A stretch of 64,000 bases of DNA from UBA5314 sp964635975 (GTDB lineage: Bacteria; Bacillota; Syntrophomonadia; Syntrophomonadales; Syntrophomonadaceae). The stretch spans positions 62,001 to 126,000 of the forward strand of contig CAZWPO010000007.1 of the NCBI GenBank assembly GCA_964635975.1. The letters run 5' to 3'. Under the pieces are notes generated by a model. That model saw nothing but the letters and a program-made list of their open reading frames with translations. It had not been told where the DNA came from and made no database searches. Position 1 is the stretch's first letter; every line of letters starts with the position of its first letter. Below, piece by piece: positions 43,048 through 51,721 of the stretch. The position numbers were made by a program, and so were the translations under genes.

Positions 43048-44063
43048 ACCATTACCCGATCCCGGCTGTAACTGATCATATTCTGCAGAACCGCCCTGGT
43101 TCTGCCGGAATCCAGACTCTCCATGGCGATTTGGGCCGCTTCCTTCATATCGCGGCCCTTCCCAGCCGTCATCAGCGCCGCAGCGGCATTTAGTACGGCA
43201 GCATCCCTGTAGGGACTGGGTTTGCCGTTGACGATGTCGTTCATGATTCCGGCGTTGAACCCGGCATTACCGCCCTTGATTGATTCCATGGGCAGAGTTT
43301 TCAATCCGGCATCGGACGGATGCAGGTCATATATTTCGATGTTTTCTTGTTTGATATCGTATACCCGTGTGTAAGAAGCCGGGCTCACTTCATCCATTCC
43401 GTTATCAGCATGCACTACCATGGCTCTCTTTCTGCCCTGACTGACGATAGTCTGCGATACTGCCTCTTGAAGTGATGCATCGGCCAGGCCCATCACTTGA
43501 TATGTCAATTTGCAGGGATTGAGCAGGGGGCCCAGGAAATTGAATATCGTTGCCACCCCTATCTCGCGCCTCAGCGGAACTACTTGTTTCAAAATGGGGT
43601 GGTAAAAAGGGGCAAAAAGGAATGTTATTCCCACCTTGTCGAGCATTCGGCGTGCATGATCTGGCTCTAACTGAACATTCACCCCCAGGGCTTCCAGAAT
43701 ATCAGCACTGCCAACCGTACCGCTCATAGCCCGGTTGCCGTGTTTAGCTACAGCCACACCAGAGGATGCAACGATAAGAGCCGCCGCCGTGGAAATATTG
43801 AAAGTCCCCAGACCGTCTCCTCCAGTGCCGCAGGTATCGATAAGTTCTTGATCAGCATCAATTTTTACTGCTTCTTCATATATTGCTTCGACGAATCCGG
43901 AGAGTTCCTCAAAGCTCTCTTTACGGATACGCAGTGCTCCCAGCAGGGCCGCCGCCTGGGTGGGTGGCACCTTTTCATGGATCAACATACGGGCTGTGCT
44001 GTAGGCCTCATTAGTTTTGAGTGAGTTTCCCTCGATTACAGATTTTAAATAAGTTCCAAACAT
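43041..44063 (-). CDS. trpD: Anthranilate phosphoribosyltransferase
   Basis: It joins anthranilate to PRPP. DTCGTGGDGLGTFNIST is the PRPP-binding motif, followed by VAKHGNRAMSGTVGSAD and FLFAPFYHPILKQV. About 340 residues. The ATG at 44063 has AAAGGAG 7 bases upstream; an in-frame ATG 48 bases higher up is in the terminator-like leader. It is the first structural gene of the trp operon; trpB and trpA are not here. Confidence 0.95.
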   Translation of the reverse strand: MFGTYLKSVIEGNSLKTNEAYSTARMLIHEKVPPTQAAALLGALRIRKESFEELSGFVEAIYEEAVKIDADQELIDTCGTGGDGLGTFNISTAAALIVASSGVAVAKHGNRAMSGTVGSADILEALGVNVQLEPDHARRMLDKVGITFLFAPFYHPILKQVVPLRREIGVATIFNFLGPLLNPCKLTYQVMGLADASLQEAVSQTIVSQGRKRAMVVHADNGMDEVSPASYTRVYDIKQENIEIYDLHPSDAGLKTLPMESIKGGNAGFNAGIMNDIVNGKPSPYRDAAVLNAAAALMTAGKGRDMKEAAQIAMESLDSGRTRAVLQNMISYSRDRVMVC

Positions 44064-44084
44064 ATTAATAACTCCTTTCCTCGT

Positions 44085-44108
44085 ACAAAAACTCTCCCCA
44101 TTGGGGAG
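44085..44108 (-). terminator. Small terminator-like hairpin in the trp leader
   Basis: On the minus strand CTCCCC and GGGGAG form a 6-bp stem around AAT, then AGTTTTTG. It lies ~20 bases before the trpD ribosome site, where an attenuator would be. The 3' arm (GGAGAG) can also pair with CUCUCC at 44206-44201, offering an alternative structure. Confidence 0.5.
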
Positions 44109-44152
44109 CAATAGACTATAAAATTACTGATAATACTTCTTGTCAATGATGA

Positions 44153-44395
44153 TTAGTTTGAAAATATGAAGGGCATGGTGGCCCACCATGCTGCTGCATT
44201 GGAGAGTCGCCAATAATTTTGTGAACTTTGCAGATCAGGTTTGAAATTGGTTGTGTTGTTGGAAAGCGCAGGGGAATTCGGGCCCATGGTATTCTTACCC
44301 GATTGCGCCAGGATGAAATGGTTTGATTCCCTTGTAAAAGCAATAATACCGGCACCACTAAACATGCCGGTACAATTCAAACAGTACCTGCTCAT
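44153..44395 (-). CDS. Possible small gene or trp leader peptide with a Trp-Trp pair
   Basis: An 80-codon frame with AGGAG before its ATG (44395) opens MSRYCLNCTGMFSGAG and ends AAAWWATMPFIFSN. The adjacent Trp codons (44188-44183) lie in a 19-base palindrome (44173-44191), and the terminator-like hairpin of the trp operon follows the stop by ~45 bases. I do not recognise a protein family. It is either a small protein or part of a tryptophan-sensing leader; neither is shown. Confidence 0.35.
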   Translation of the reverse strand: MSRYCLNCTGMFSGAGIIAFTRESNHFILAQSGKNTMGPNSPALSNNTTNFKPDLQSSQNYWRLSNAAAWWATMPFIFSN

Positions 44396-44585
44396 CTCGT
44401 CATACTCTCCTATACTCATCTAACTCTGCTCATCTTATGCGATTAATATAAGTATATCTGGCGTCAATATTTTGTCAATAGTAATCATCTCCTCCTTCTT
44501 CCGCATTATGCAGGTCATGTCTAAAAAAATAATATATAATATAAGAAAACTATGAGATTCCCCCTGGAAAGAGGAGGATTTTTTA
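44396..44585. other. Divergent promoter region between trp leader and diguanylate cyclase
   Basis: AT-rich DNA with no gene. It should hold the promoters of the trp operon (minus) and of the cyclase gene (plus). AGGAGG for the plus gene is at about 44573. Confidence 0.35.
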
Positions 44586-45773
44586 TTGTCGGCCATTGTA
44601 CTTGATCGAAGTCTAACTGCTCTATTGCTTGTTCTCCCCATATTGGCTATGGTCTTTACCCGGGGATTAAACTTCGAGTCATCCAATCTCACCCATCAGA
44701 GTTCGTTGCTGGCTTTTCCACTGGCAGCCGGAGCTTATTTGCTGTATATGCCTGAAAGCGACTTGAGGGGAATTATCCTAGCCTCCTCCCAAACCTTGAT
44801 GATGCTCGGACTGCTGCTCATGCGCCTTCCGGCAATACAGGAAAAAACACTAAACTGGGGAGAAAAATCCTTCTATGTCCTGGCCCTGATTCCTCTGCTT
44901 TTTCTTATCAAACCGTCATATGTTCAAACTCATTTTTGGCCCTCTTACCTAGCTATAATAGCCGGTATGCTGGCTGTGCTGGCATCTCTGTTAGTTCCGG
45001 CATTAAAGCTGATCGAACAAAAATATCATAAGCTGGCAGTTATGTTTTTATTTGGAGCGCAGCTGAGCTTGCTGCCCGCTTTTCACTGGGCAAATTTTGC
45101 ATCAATATTAATGCACGGTGCATGCTACCTGTGCTTTTTTATTCATTTTTACCATGCTTCTGTCGACCATTTACGTGCCAGGACTATTGAAGCGGATACG
45201 CGTTTGATGGAATGGGAGCGCTCTATTCGCCGCGAGGTTAACAAACGCATTTACGAGATTGAAAAATCGAATTCCCGCTTGATCGATATGGCAAAAGTCG
45301 ATTCCATGACCCAGGTTTATAACAAGGTCAATATAATAAACATAATCACTGCGCTTACCGATGATCGCCAGCAGCGGCCCTTCACTATTCTGATGTTTGA
45401 TATTGACAATTTCAAGCAGATCAATGACACCAGAGGGCATCTTACCGGAGATATGATAATCAAGCAGGTAGCCAATACAGCGTGCTCATCCGTCCGAGGG
45501 ATAGATAGTGTCGGTCGTTACGGCGGTGATGAATTTATAATCGCACTGCCCAACACCAATGTATCCGATGCCCAGTTCGTCGCGGAACGCCTGCGGAAGA
45601 AAGTTGCCGAGAACGAGAGCCTGGCTTGCACCATTTCAATCGGTCTGGCTACTTTCCCGTTGGATGGGACAAGTGCTCGTGATTTGATTCAAGCTGCCGA
45701 TGAAGGGCTGTATATATCCAAACAGCGGGGCCGCAACACAGTTTCACGCCGCGATACGGCTGTCGGAGAATAG
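44586..45773 (+). CDS. Membrane-bound diguanylate cyclase (GGDEF)
   Basis: It makes cyclic di-GMP from GTP. Six to seven hydrophobic segments fill about residues 5-205, a short helical linker follows, and the GGDEF domain occupies about 230-390: MTQVYNKVNIINI, IDNFKQINDT, RYGGDEFIIALPNT. An inhibitory-site RxxD (RGID) lies five residues before GGDEF, so product inhibition is likely. The start is a TTG at 44586, with GAGGAGG eight bases upstream. The N-terminal domain is a probable membrane sensor of no named family. Confidence 0.9.
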   Translation: MSAIVLDRSLTALLLVLPILAMVFTRGLNFESSNLTHQSSLLAFPLAAGAYLLYMPESDLRGIILASSQTLMMLGLLLMRLPAIQEKTLNWGEKSFYVLALIPLLFLIKPSYVQTHFWPSYLAIIAGMLAVLASLLVPALKLIEQKYHKLAVMFLFGAQLSLLPAFHWANFASILMHGACYLCFFIHFYHASVDHLRARTIEADTRLMEWERSIRREVNKRIYEIEKSNSRLIDMAKVDSMTQVYNKVNIINIITALTDDRQQRPFTILMFDIDNFKQINDTRGHLTGDMIIKQVANTACSSVRGIDSVGRYGGDEFIIALPNTNVSDAQFVAERLRKKVAENESLACTISIGLATFPLDGTSARDLIQAADEGLYISKQRGRNTVSRRDTAVGE

Positions 45774-45791
45774 GAGCGATCCGTTTTCTAG

Positions 45792-47102
45792 TTACTGCTC
45801 ATGAGGCTTTGAGTCAAGCGCTATGTTTAACAGAATAATCATGGCTTTCATATAATTCCTCGCTGCTTCCATGTCGCTCCCGGGACCGGGCTCAGATCCC
45901 ATAATCCATAGATACTCACTATCTTTGTTGATTCTCTCCAGGTAAACCAGCAATTCTTCATCCCATTGATAGTTATCTTCACTTCTAATCCGCAGGTTCA
46001 GCTCCGACTTTACCTCGCTTATTCTTTTAATGCTGGCTTCGATCGCTATTTCGTCTTTCTCCATGTGTTCCAGAATACTCTCGACCATTTCGGCACTCAA
46101 GCGCCGGTGATGATTGAATTTGTCCCGGTACATCTTGTCATCTGCATCTTTAAATACATCAATCATTTTTTGATCTTCGAGTCCCCTCACCGAATAGCCC
46201 AAAGAAACACCAAGCGGAACTGATGGTGCACCCTGGTTATATTCCTTGATCGTATTACGGATACGCTGGCAGGTGCTCTCCAGGGCAGTTTCGTCACTAT
46301 CGGGAAGTAGGATGGCAAATTCATCTCCCCCAATTCGGGCTATGACATCCTGCTTTCGCAGGGATTGGCGAAGCACTCTGGCTAGTTCCATTAAAAGCTC
46401 ATCCCCGGCATCATGCCCGCAGGTGTCGTTAACGGTCTTTAGGTTGTCCACATCACAGACGATCAGCCCGACCACATCCTTTTGCTGGGTCTGGAAGCGG
46501 TGCATTTCCTTTTCAAAATAGGCGCGGTTGTAAAGGTTGGTAAGCGGATCGAACAAACTGTAATAGATTAGTTGTTCTTCAGCCATCTTTCGCTCAGTTA
46601 TATCGCGGATTATCACAAAAATCTGTTTTTCATCCATAGGCAGCAGGCGGATCTCATAATACTTCAGGTCGTTTTCATAATCCAAGGATATTTCTATGTT
46701 CTGCATTATTTGCGTCTCCAACACCTGCTTGAAAACCTGCGTCAACTTATCCCGCCGGGATTCTCCAAAAATGTCGTAAAAATACTTGCCTTTCAAATGG
46801 TCAGCCCAGGGGTATTTATCTTCTGAATCTCCGCTCTTATAAACCAGGATCCTTCCCGCCCGGTCCAAACGCAGAAATACATCGGGAAAACCTTTTATTA
46901 TTGCCTGCAGCTCGGTATTGGCTTGAAGTAATTCAAGAGAACTGAGATCCAACGCCCTTTCCAGCATCTTTCTATCAGTGTCGGAATCCCAGTAGGCCTG
47001 ATTAACAGCATCCACAAACTTGCTCAATTCTTCCGGCAAGCCCTGTTCAGGAACATTATGCCTTTTAAATTGGCGACGCAGCAAGCTGTGTTTTTTATCC
47101 AT
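45792..47102 (-). CDS. PAS-GGDEF diguanylate cyclase
   Basis: About 436 residues: a PAS domain (about 60-170, with IFVIIRDITERKMAE at its end), then a GGDEF domain with LTNLYNRAYFE, CDVDNLKTVNDTCGHDAGDE and ARIGGDEFAILLPDS. The inhibitory RxxD (RKQD) lies five residues before GGDEF. A helical C-terminal extension of ~110 residues follows that has no name I know. There are no membrane segments. It starts six bases after the FIST gene stop, so a FIST sensor and this cyclase probably form one signalling pair. Confidence 0.9.
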   Translation of the reverse strand: MDKKHSLLRRQFKRHNVPEQGLPEELSKFVDAVNQAYWDSDTDRKMLERALDLSSLELLQANTELQAIIKGFPDVFLRLDRAGRILVYKSGDSEDKYPWADHLKGKYFYDIFGESRRDKLTQVFKQVLETQIMQNIEISLDYENDLKYYEIRLLPMDEKQIFVIIRDITERKMAEEQLIYYSLFDPLTNLYNRAYFEKEMHRFQTQQKDVVGLIVCDVDNLKTVNDTCGHDAGDELLMELARVLRQSLRKQDVIARIGGDEFAILLPDSDETALESTCQRIRNTIKEYNQGAPSVPLGVSLGYSVRGLEDQKMIDVFKDADDKMYRDKFNHHRRLSAEMVESILEHMEKDEIAIEASIKRISEVKSELNLRIRSEDNYQWDEELLVYLERINKDSEYLWIMGSEPGPGSDMEAARNYMKAMIILLNIALDSKPHEQ

Positions 47103-47107
47103 CAGTA

Positions 47108-48241
47108 TTATTCCTCCGAAAAAGTGGTGATGGTCATGGTCTGGTTATGGAACTGGGCCTCAGCTCCCTTGGTATGGGGGCATATTTCCCCGTAGGAGTA
47201 GAATCCGCATAAAACGCTAGAGGTTCCCAGAACCTCCTGAACGGCTTCTATTTCTTCTTCTGTCCTTTGCTTCATGACCGCTTTGCGAGCTGCGCAGGAA
47301 ATCATCAGAGTAAGATCGGCTGTATCCGAATGCCGCCGGCTAAGTTCCGCAGCCGTCACAGCCCCCTCTATAAGTCGATCGATATTGGCTTTCATTAATC
47401 GGACATAGGTCCCCTCCGGTACATCTCCGAAAAAAATGAGACTATCATGCTCCTCATCAGTTTTCATGATTGCCCTGACGACTGGTACCACACTGTCCTT
47501 GTCACGCAGGTTCAGTGGGAAATACAAACCAGTAGCGGGTAGGCCTTTAGCGTATTCGCCCAAATAAGTCTTGTATAGTCCCAGCGCAGAACGTCCATCC
47601 ATCTCATATAATACGTTTCCATCAGATCTAGTTACCTTTCGTTCCGGCCCGAAGGGGTCCCATCCTCCCCAGGAACCGCATCCGATATTTAATTTGCTGC
47701 CATAAAACCCAACAGCGGCGGCCTTACCTGTCTGGGACGGACCATCTGCTATCACATAAGTTTGCGCAAAGTTATTGCCATCTCCTGCCAGACCACCCGT
47801 AAGCGATACGCTGCCAGGTAGAACGCTGACCAGGCCTTTAACCAGTTCACTCCCGTTCACGCGCAAGCCATCGGATAATAATAGCACATGGACCAGGTCT
47901 TCCGCCGATATAGAACGGGCAAGCGTTTGCCCCGCTTCAAAACTACTGGCGAAATCGTCTACATTGACCTGCACGCCGCAAATGTTAGAATGTTCAAAAT
48001 GTACTGCAGTTGCGACCAGGTAATCATCAAACACCCGTATACCGCAAATTTCTCCGGCTGTTGAACAGCCAAAAATGAATGCATGGGGGTAGAAATCGCG
48101 TATCTCATCAAAGACCCAGGGCTGCTTGAATAATTCACTTGCTCCGAAAACCAGCACTAATTGTGCTAGATACTTCAAACTGCCGCTGGAGGCCAGCGTC
48201 CAACCCATGCTGTGAGACCAGGTCTTTTGTTCTATTTTCAT
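47108..48241 (-). CDS. FIST-domain sensor protein
   Basis: FIST (FIST_N plus FIST_C) proteins are predicted small-ligand sensors linked to signalling genes. The sequence shows VFGCSTAGEICG-like IFGCSTAGEICGIRVF, LLSDGLRVNGSELVKG, GSVSLTGGLAGDG and near the end CAARKAVMKQRTEEE with VLCGFYSYGEICPHT. About 377 residues, cytoplasmic. The start at 48241 has GAGGTGG upstream; a longer reading begins 24 bases earlier. Confidence 0.85.
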   Translation of the reverse strand: MKIEQKTWSHSMGWTLASSGSLKYLAQLVLVFGASELFKQPWVFDEIRDFYPHAFIFGCSTAGEICGIRVFDDYLVATAVHFEHSNICGVQVNVDDFASSFEAGQTLARSISAEDLVHVLLLSDGLRVNGSELVKGLVSVLPGSVSLTGGLAGDGNNFAQTYVIADGPSQTGKAAAVGFYGSKLNIGCGSWGGWDPFGPERKVTRSDGNVLYEMDGRSALGLYKTYLGEYAKGLPATGLYFPLNLRDKDSVVPVVRAIMKTDEEHDSLIFFGDVPEGTYVRLMKANIDRLIEGAVTAAELSRRHSDTADLTLMISCAARKAVMKQRTEEEIEAVQEVLGTSSVLCGFYSYGEICPHTKGAEAQFHNQTMTITTFSEE

Positions 48242-48514
48242 TCTCCCATCCACCTCAAAGAGCAATTATTATTTTCTTTCTATATATTATTTATCGACAA
48301 ATATCGCAAATTGCATTATTCAATATATGGAGTTTCTTAGGTTAGGTTAATTTAATTACCTATTTTTCTATGGTTACTTTTTATGTCGACATTTGTATGA
48401 CAAAATGCATGAGCACTCTATTTTACATTAATTCATGGGGAGGATTTATCAGTTCTCTTGCCGAAAGAGAGCCTAAGAGGTGACCATTATAATCAAGCGG
48501 AAGGAGTGGGTCTC

Positions 48515-48793
48515 ATGGCAGCAGATCCGGGAATCGGCTATAAAATCAAGGCCACTATCACAGGAGTAAAAGGAGAATGCAGTGCGGGCCACAAGGAAGG
48601 AGAAACGTTTGAAATCAGCTGTTATAACTGCGGTGGTTTGTGCGGATTCTTTTACCACGACCTTTTTCCCAACCTGATGACTTTTCAATTCGGAGGAGCA
48701 CTTCCCTGGTGGGAGGGAGACTCTATCGATGTGCAGTGCCCGGATCCGGATAATCTTGTAACGATGAGACTGGAGAGGATTCCAAGAGAATAA
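48515..48793 (+). CDS. TIGR04076-type small protein
   Basis: A 92-residue protein with YKIKATITGVKGECSAGH and the Cys-rich ISCYNCGGLCGFFYHDLFP, features of the TIGR04076 family of unknown function found in anaerobes. The ATG at 48515 has GGAAGGAG about 9 bases upstream; a TTG at 48458 is a weaker alternative. The cysteines suggest metal binding, unproven. Confidence 0.75.
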   Translation: MAADPGIGYKIKATITGVKGECSAGHKEGETFEISCYNCGGLCGFFYHDLFPNLMTFQFGGALPWWEGDSIDVQCPDPDNLVTMRLERIPRE

Positions 48794-48806
48794 AGATTTA
48801 GGGGAA

Positions 48807-48857
48807 CAAGGGGACGGTTCGAAACCACTCGAAGACGGGTTTCGGGCCATCCCCTTG
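48807..48857. repeat. REP/MITE-like hairpin with GGGGACGGTTC end
   Basis: CAAGGGGA...GG...CGAAACC (48807-48826) pairs with GGTTTCG...CC...TCCCCTTG (48838-48857). The left end AAGGGGACGGTTC matches the last bases of this window (AGGGGGACGGTT at 63989-64000). Imperfect palindromes with this end are common dispersed repeats in Clostridia and are moved by REP-type transposases. It lies between convergent genes and may also terminate transcription. Confidence 0.7.
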
Positions 48858-48877
48858 TCATACCTATTTTGGGGTAC

Positions 48878-50014
48878 CTATTTTAGAATCTGGCCGGATA
48901 GAATCATGCGCAGGGCTTCTCCAGTGCCTTCATAAATCGAAATAATCCTGGAATCACGCATCAATCTTTCCACTTTAACCCCTTTTGTATAGCCATATCC
49001 GCCATGAATCTGAACCGCATTGGAGGTATGTTTAAATACCATCTCCGATGCAAATATTTTGGCCATGCTTGACTCTTTGCCGAAAGGTAATCCCTTATCT
49101 TTAAGGTTAGCGGCATGATAGTACATCAACCTGGCTGCGGCGATGTCAGTGGCCATCTCGGCAATCATCCACCCAATGGCCTGGTTGCTGGCAATAGGTT
49201 TTCCAAATTGTATTCGCCCTTTGGCATAGACGATGGATTCGTCGAGTGCAGCCTGGGCTATTCCCACTGCCTGGGCAGCCATAATGATGCGACCGTGGTC
49301 TAAAGCTGTCATGGCAATCTTCATGCCCATGCCTTCCTGGCCCAAAAGATTTTCCCTGGGAATCCGGCAGTTCCGCAGAATCAATTCTGAAGTCTGCGAA
49401 GCCCTGAGGCCCATCTTGGCAAAGTGAGCGCCCACGTTGAAACCAGGAGTCTCCCTGGGAATTATAAAAGCACTCATCCCTTTGGAACCCTGGCTCTGGT
49501 CTGTATAGGCAACCAGCATAAAGACATCTGCTACCGGGCCATTGGTTATAAATGTCTTGGTTCCGTTTATAATATAATCATTGCCTTCTAAAACCGCTGT
49601 TGTGGAAAGAGAAGCCATATCCGTACCCGCTCCCGGTTCCGTTATGGCAAAAGCTCCGAACCATTCCCCTGTGGTCATGCGGCTCAAGAATTGCTGTTTT
49701 TGCTCTTCACTGCCATAATTGTTGATTGCCAGACTGGTCAAAATATGGCTGGCTAGATCAACACAAACAGCGGCGCTCGAATAAGCAATTTCCTCCATAA
49801 CGATGGCATAAGTTAGATACTCCAGTCCCGCTCCTCCATATTGGCATTCAAAAGGCATTCCCATCCAGCCCATTTCCCCCAGCTTGGCAAATACTTCTGC
49901 CGGGAAACGGCTATTTTCATCAGTCTCCTGGGCAATAGGTTCTATATAACGGTCGCAGAACTCCCGCATGTTTTTCTTGATCAGTTCCTGTTCGTCACTA
50001 AGTCTGTAACCCAC
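48878..50014 (-). CDS. Acyl-CoA dehydrogenase, short-chain type
   Basis: An FAD enzyme that makes or reduces enoyl-CoA (butyryl-CoA-type). The 378 residues show FAITEPGAGTDMASLS (FAD loop), NGTKTFITNGPVADVF, MAQAVGIAQAALDES-like AAQAVGIAQAALDES, QIHGGYGYTKGVKVERLMRDSRI and IYEGTGEALRMIL. The catalytic Glu is in the IYEGTGE motif. It needs an electron-transfer flavoprotein, which is not in the window. It is about two-thirds identical by eye to the next gene. Confidence 0.92.
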   Translation of the reverse strand: MGYRLSDEQELIKKNMREFCDRYIEPIAQETDENSRFPAEVFAKLGEMGWMGMPFECQYGGAGLEYLTYAIVMEEIAYSSAAVCVDLASHILTSLAINNYGSEEQKQQFLSRMTTGEWFGAFAITEPGAGTDMASLSTTAVLEGNDYIINGTKTFITNGPVADVFMLVAYTDQSQGSKGMSAFIIPRETPGFNVGAHFAKMGLRASQTSELILRNCRIPRENLLGQEGMGMKIAMTALDHGRIIMAAQAVGIAQAALDESIVYAKGRIQFGKPIASNQAIGWMIAEMATDIAAARLMYYHAANLKDKGLPFGKESSMAKIFASEMVFKHTSNAVQIHGGYGYTKGVKVERLMRDSRIISIYEGTGEALRMILSGQILK

Positions 50015-50364
50015 TTCTCCACCTCCATAGTCAAATACAGCTTCAACTGCATTCCAGCTGCAGATGTTCCATTGAGCAAATATTGCATGCGTAAAAGATA
50101 ATCTTTCCCTCCCAATTTGTCATATACGGGAAAAACTCGGCATGAAGGATTAGCAGTCTGGTCTTAAAGAATTTGTATAGAATGCAGTAAATCGTTCAGT
50201 TTTGTTATATTTTCCGTACTAATGAAGATGGTAAAGAAGCTTTCGAATATAGATATGACTATCAGCCCGACTAACAAAGCAGGGCCAGGCTCTAACCTTA
50301 ATTATTCTGCAAGGTTCGTCCTAATCCTGCCGTGTTAGATAATATCTTGTTTGGCTGTTTGATC
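50015..50364. other. Intergenic region between the two acyl-CoA dehydrogenase genes
   Basis: About 350 AT-rich bases with no credible gene. I see no clear terminator or riboswitch; the two paralogs may have separate promoters. Confidence 0.4.
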
Positions 50365-51501
50365 TTAGCGCAGCAATTGGCCAGATACAATCATACGCTG
50401 TGCCTCAGAGGTGCCTTCATAAATTTCGGTTATTTTTGCATCACGCATTAAACGCTCAACTTTAACTCCCTGGGTATATCCATAACCTCCGTGCATCTGT
50501 ACCGCCATAGAGGTATGCCGGGTAGCCGCTTCCGCCGCGAATATCTTGGCTATACTGGTCTCCTTTGTAAATGGCTTGCCATGATCCTTGAATGAAGCTG
50601 CCTGACAGTAAAGCAAGCGGGCGGCTGAGACATCTTTGGCCATATCTGCCAGCATCCATTGAATAGCCTGATTATCAGCAATAGGTTTGCCAAACTGAAT
50701 TCTTTGTTTAGTATAAGCCAGACACTCATCCAGGGCTGCCTGTGCAATGCCGACTGCCTGAGCAGCTACAATGATTCGCCCATGGTCCAGAGACGCCAGG
50801 GCCACTTTCAAACCCATCCCTTCTTCTCCTATGAGGTTTTCTTTGGGAACGCGGCAGTCCTTGAAAATCAGATCAGAAGTCTGGGAAGCTTTCATCCCCA
50901 TCTTCTTGTATCGGGTGCCGACACTAAAACCCGGGGACTCTTTAGGAACAACAAAAGCACTCATCCCCCGCGAACCTTTTGACTTATCGCTTACCGCTAC
51001 CATCATAAAAACATCTGCCACCGGCCCGTTGGTGATGAATGTTTTTCTGCCGTTTATCACATATTCATCACCCTCAAGTGATGCAGTAGTAGACATGGCG
51101 GCCATATCAGTGCCCGCCCCTGGTTCAGTGACTGCAAAAGCGCCCATTTTTTTGCCCTGACAAAGGGGCTTAAGATATTTTTCCTTTTGTTCTTCAGTCC
51201 CCCAGTTGTTTATTCCGAGGCTGGCCAGTATATGACAGGCTAAATCCAGCATTACTGAAGCGCTGGACTGCGCCAGCTGTTCCATAACTAAAGCATAGGT
51301 TAGATAATCCAATCCCGCGCCCCCGTACTTAACCGGGAAGGGCATCCCCATCCAACCCTGCTCGCCTAATTTTTCAAACACCTCTACCGGGAAACGGCTG
51401 TTCTGGTCGATTTCAACAGCAATGGGATCAACATAAAGAGCACAGAATTCTCTCATTCTTTCCAGAACCAGTTGTTGTTCTTCGTTTAGTGTAAAATCCA
51501 T
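50365..51501 (-). CDS. Acyl-CoA dehydrogenase, short-chain type (paralog of 48878-50014)
   Basis: About 378 residues with the same landmarks as its neighbour: FAVTEPGAGTDMAAMS, NGRKTFITNGPVADVFM, QMHGGYGYTQGVKVERLMRD, and IYEGTSEAQRMIV with the catalytic Glu. The start is the ATG at 51501 (MDFTLNEEQ), which follows AAGGGATGGGGG; a longer frame begins 42 bases earlier. The two genes are a tandem duplication retained and diverged. Butyrate or longer-chain acyl-CoA oxidation in a syntroph fits, but substrate length cannot be read. Confidence 0.92.
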   Translation of the reverse strand: MDFTLNEEQQLVLERMREFCALYVDPIAVEIDQNSRFPVEVFEKLGEQGWMGMPFPVKYGGAGLDYLTYALVMEQLAQSSASVMLDLACHILASLGINNWGTEEQKEKYLKPLCQGKKMGAFAVTEPGAGTDMAAMSTTASLEGDEYVINGRKTFITNGPVADVFMMVAVSDKSKGSRGMSAFVVPKESPGFSVGTRYKKMGMKASQTSDLIFKDCRVPKENLIGEEGMGLKVALASLDHGRIIVAAQAVGIAQAALDECLAYTKQRIQFGKPIADNQAIQWMLADMAKDVSAARLLYCQAASFKDHGKPFTKETSIAKIFAAEAATRHTSMAVQMHGGYGYTQGVKVERLMRDAKITEIYEGTSEAQRMIVSGQLLR

Positions 51502-51721
51502 AACCCCCATCCCTTCAAACAATGTCGAAATATATCTATTCATTTGAAGTGTAGGGCATGTGTCAAAACCTTGTCAATATTGCTTTGTCTACAAACCATT
51601 TGAATCGGGATATTCAATCTTTCCGGTATTTTTTCTGACCAGCTGCCCATAATCTTTTCCAGGAGTTAAATTCCTTCTTCACTCTTCCTTGTTTTTGTCT
51701 ATATTAATAAACTTTTGATGG

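Noticed and set aside
44085..44440. T-box riboswitch in the trp leader
   Set aside because: No T-box sequence or specifier-loop pattern is seen before the small hairpin.
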